A stretch of 25,579 nucleotides of DNA. It comes from Halobacteriales archaeon. Lineage in GTDB: Archaea; Halobacteriota; Halobacteria; Halorutilales; JAHENH01. Location: positions 1 through 25,579 of the forward strand of contig JAHENH010000074.1 of NCBI GenBank assembly GCA_018609935.1, given 5' to 3'. A program made the translations under genes and the position numbers. This document shows, in pieces, positions 24,742 to 25,579 of this stretch. The notes beneath the pieces were generated by a model. The model ran no database searches and had not been told where the DNA came from. It saw nothing but the letters and a program-made list of their open reading frames with translations. Positions within the stretch are counted from its first letter, which is position 1; each line of letters begins with the position of its first letter.

Positions 24742-25233
24742 TTATGCCGTTTTTCGGTTGTTATAGAATACTCTTTGTGTTTCTGTATCAATCAATCTAA
24801 CCCTTACAACATCTCCTGAGCTAATATCTATATCACTACTAAATGAAGCTGAATCAGTACTACCATCTCCGTTCCAATCTACCTCCTGAGTGGAGGAGGT
24901 TGAGGTTGTTATATATGATTCATTACCTACTGCTAATACTACATTTGTGCTTGATGTTACTGTTAATGTGGAATCAGCTCTTGTTATTACTATTCTTGTT
25001 TGTGCTAAGTTTATTCCATCACCTCCATTATGTTGAAGTGTTATATTATCATTTGCTGAGTTTATGTTCATTTGTAGTGTTGCTTGTGGTGCTGCTGCTG
25101 TTTCTCCCCCAAAACCTAATACAAATGATCCAATAACTGCTGCAAGTATGACGGTTATAGCGACCATAAGAATTACTCCTATAACAGGAGAAACCGCCTT
25201 TTCTTTATTATATTTTAAATTTCTAAGATCCAT
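24742..25233 (-). CDS. Type IV pilin-like protein
   Basis: The 163-residue protein starts with a basic leader ([12 protein letters not shown]) and [25 protein letters not shown], the form seen in haloarchaeal pilins, where a prepilin peptidase cuts after the basic residue before AVSPV. A Ser/Thr-rich beta domain follows, with [27 protein letters not shown] and VFYNNRKT. It is clearly related to the second pilin encoded behind it. Several N-x-S/T sequons could be N-glycosylated, as is common in such pilins. It is the first gene of the pair, so the promoter should lie in the AT-rich stretch at 25234-25320, where several TATA-like strings occur. The ATG at 25233 is the first start. Confidence 0.9.
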   Translation of the reverse strand: MDLRNLKYNKEKAVSPVIGVILMVAITVILAAVIGSFVLGFGGETAAAPQATLQMNINSANDNITLQHNGGDGINLAQTRIVITRADSTLTVTSSTNVVLAVGNESYITTSTSSTQEVDWNGDGSTDSASFSSDIDISSGDVVRVRLIDTETQRVFYNNRKTA

Positions 25234-25579
25234 TTATATTAAAAAATAAATTATTAACATAAGTACTTTATGCTAAAAACCTCCATATTATATTTAAAAA
25301 ATATAAAGCAAAAATTAATATTAGATTAAGGCATTTAGCTTAAAAAAGTACATTTATTTAAACTATTATCAGATTATTTATATTATCTTATACAAAAAAT
25401 TATTATCTAGTTAAATTATTAGGGTATTATAGAAAATATTTTTCGTTTAATAAAGAAATCAAAAATTATATGTTGTCCAGGAAAAAATACATATATTATC
25501 TAAATATTTTTCATTATTTGGACGAAACATCCTCTCTTTATAAAATCTCTATAAGTTTATTGTTTAAATTTATATTATA
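25234..25579. other. Gene-free AT-rich end of the window
   Basis: These 346 bases are very AT-rich and hold no frame of useful length on either strand. The part nearest the pilin gene should contain its promoter, but many TATA-like runs prevent a single choice. A gene could start beyond the right edge. I see no RNA gene or repeat family. Confidence 0.6.

Overview
The window is AT-rich archaeal DNA. Archaeal markers include a two-ATPase-domain CDC48/VAT protein, an archaeal-type S-adenosylmethionine synthetase, CofG of coenzyme F420 synthesis, a UPF0200-type P-loop protein, a PRC-barrel protein resembling haloarchaeal CdpB, and two type IV pilins that begin their hydrophobic stretch with AVSPVI. 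The pilin type, the fused malic enzyme/phosphotransacetylase and the MoxR/von Willebrand-A locus suggest a euryarchaeon near the halobacterial branch. The low G+C and lysine-rich proteins do not fit ordinary Halobacteria. Methanonatronarchaeia-like or Hikarchaeia-like organisms are possible, but this placement is inference and I cannot settle it from the window.

Layout. 1-1027 is the C-terminal part of an NADP-malic enzyme (plus strand), cut by the window edge. 1097-4483 (minus) holds a zinc-ribbon radical SAM protein, PRPP synthetase and CofG. 4584-12108 (minus) is a compact six-gene operon read from right to left: a BatA-like membrane vWA protein, a large membrane protein with two vWA domains and a GATase-like domain, a membrane-anchored coiled-coil protein, a three-pass membrane protein with a Gly/Ser-rich tail, a MoxR AAA+ ATPase and a DUF58 protein. 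It diverges from a PRC-barrel gene (12324, plus) across a tract with almost no G on the plus strand. Then follow a CDP-alcohol phosphatidyltransferase and CDC48 (minus, 12820-15668).

The right part holds a plus-strand pair: a UPF0200-type gene interrupted by a single in-frame TAA, and an inositol-monophosphatase/FBPase-family gene joined to it by a GTGA overlap. A DUF389 membrane protein (minus) diverges from an ABC exporter pair, purM and the SAM synthetase gene (plus, 18701-22687). An alkaline-phosphatase-superfamily gene (minus) overlaps the SAM synthetase gene tail to tail by four bases. The window ends with a 611-base gene-free AT-rich stretch, two tandem paralogous pilin genes (minus), and a further gene-free AT-rich end.

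Most of the window is housekeeping: purine, PRPP, SAM, F420 and phospholipid metabolism, and protein unfolding. The two points most worth following are the MoxR/vWA operon, which looks like a cytoplasmic ATPase and adaptor acting with membrane-anchored vWA receptors and two unrecognised partner proteins, and the nonsense-interrupted UPF0200 gene, whose frame is otherwise intact on both sides of the stop.
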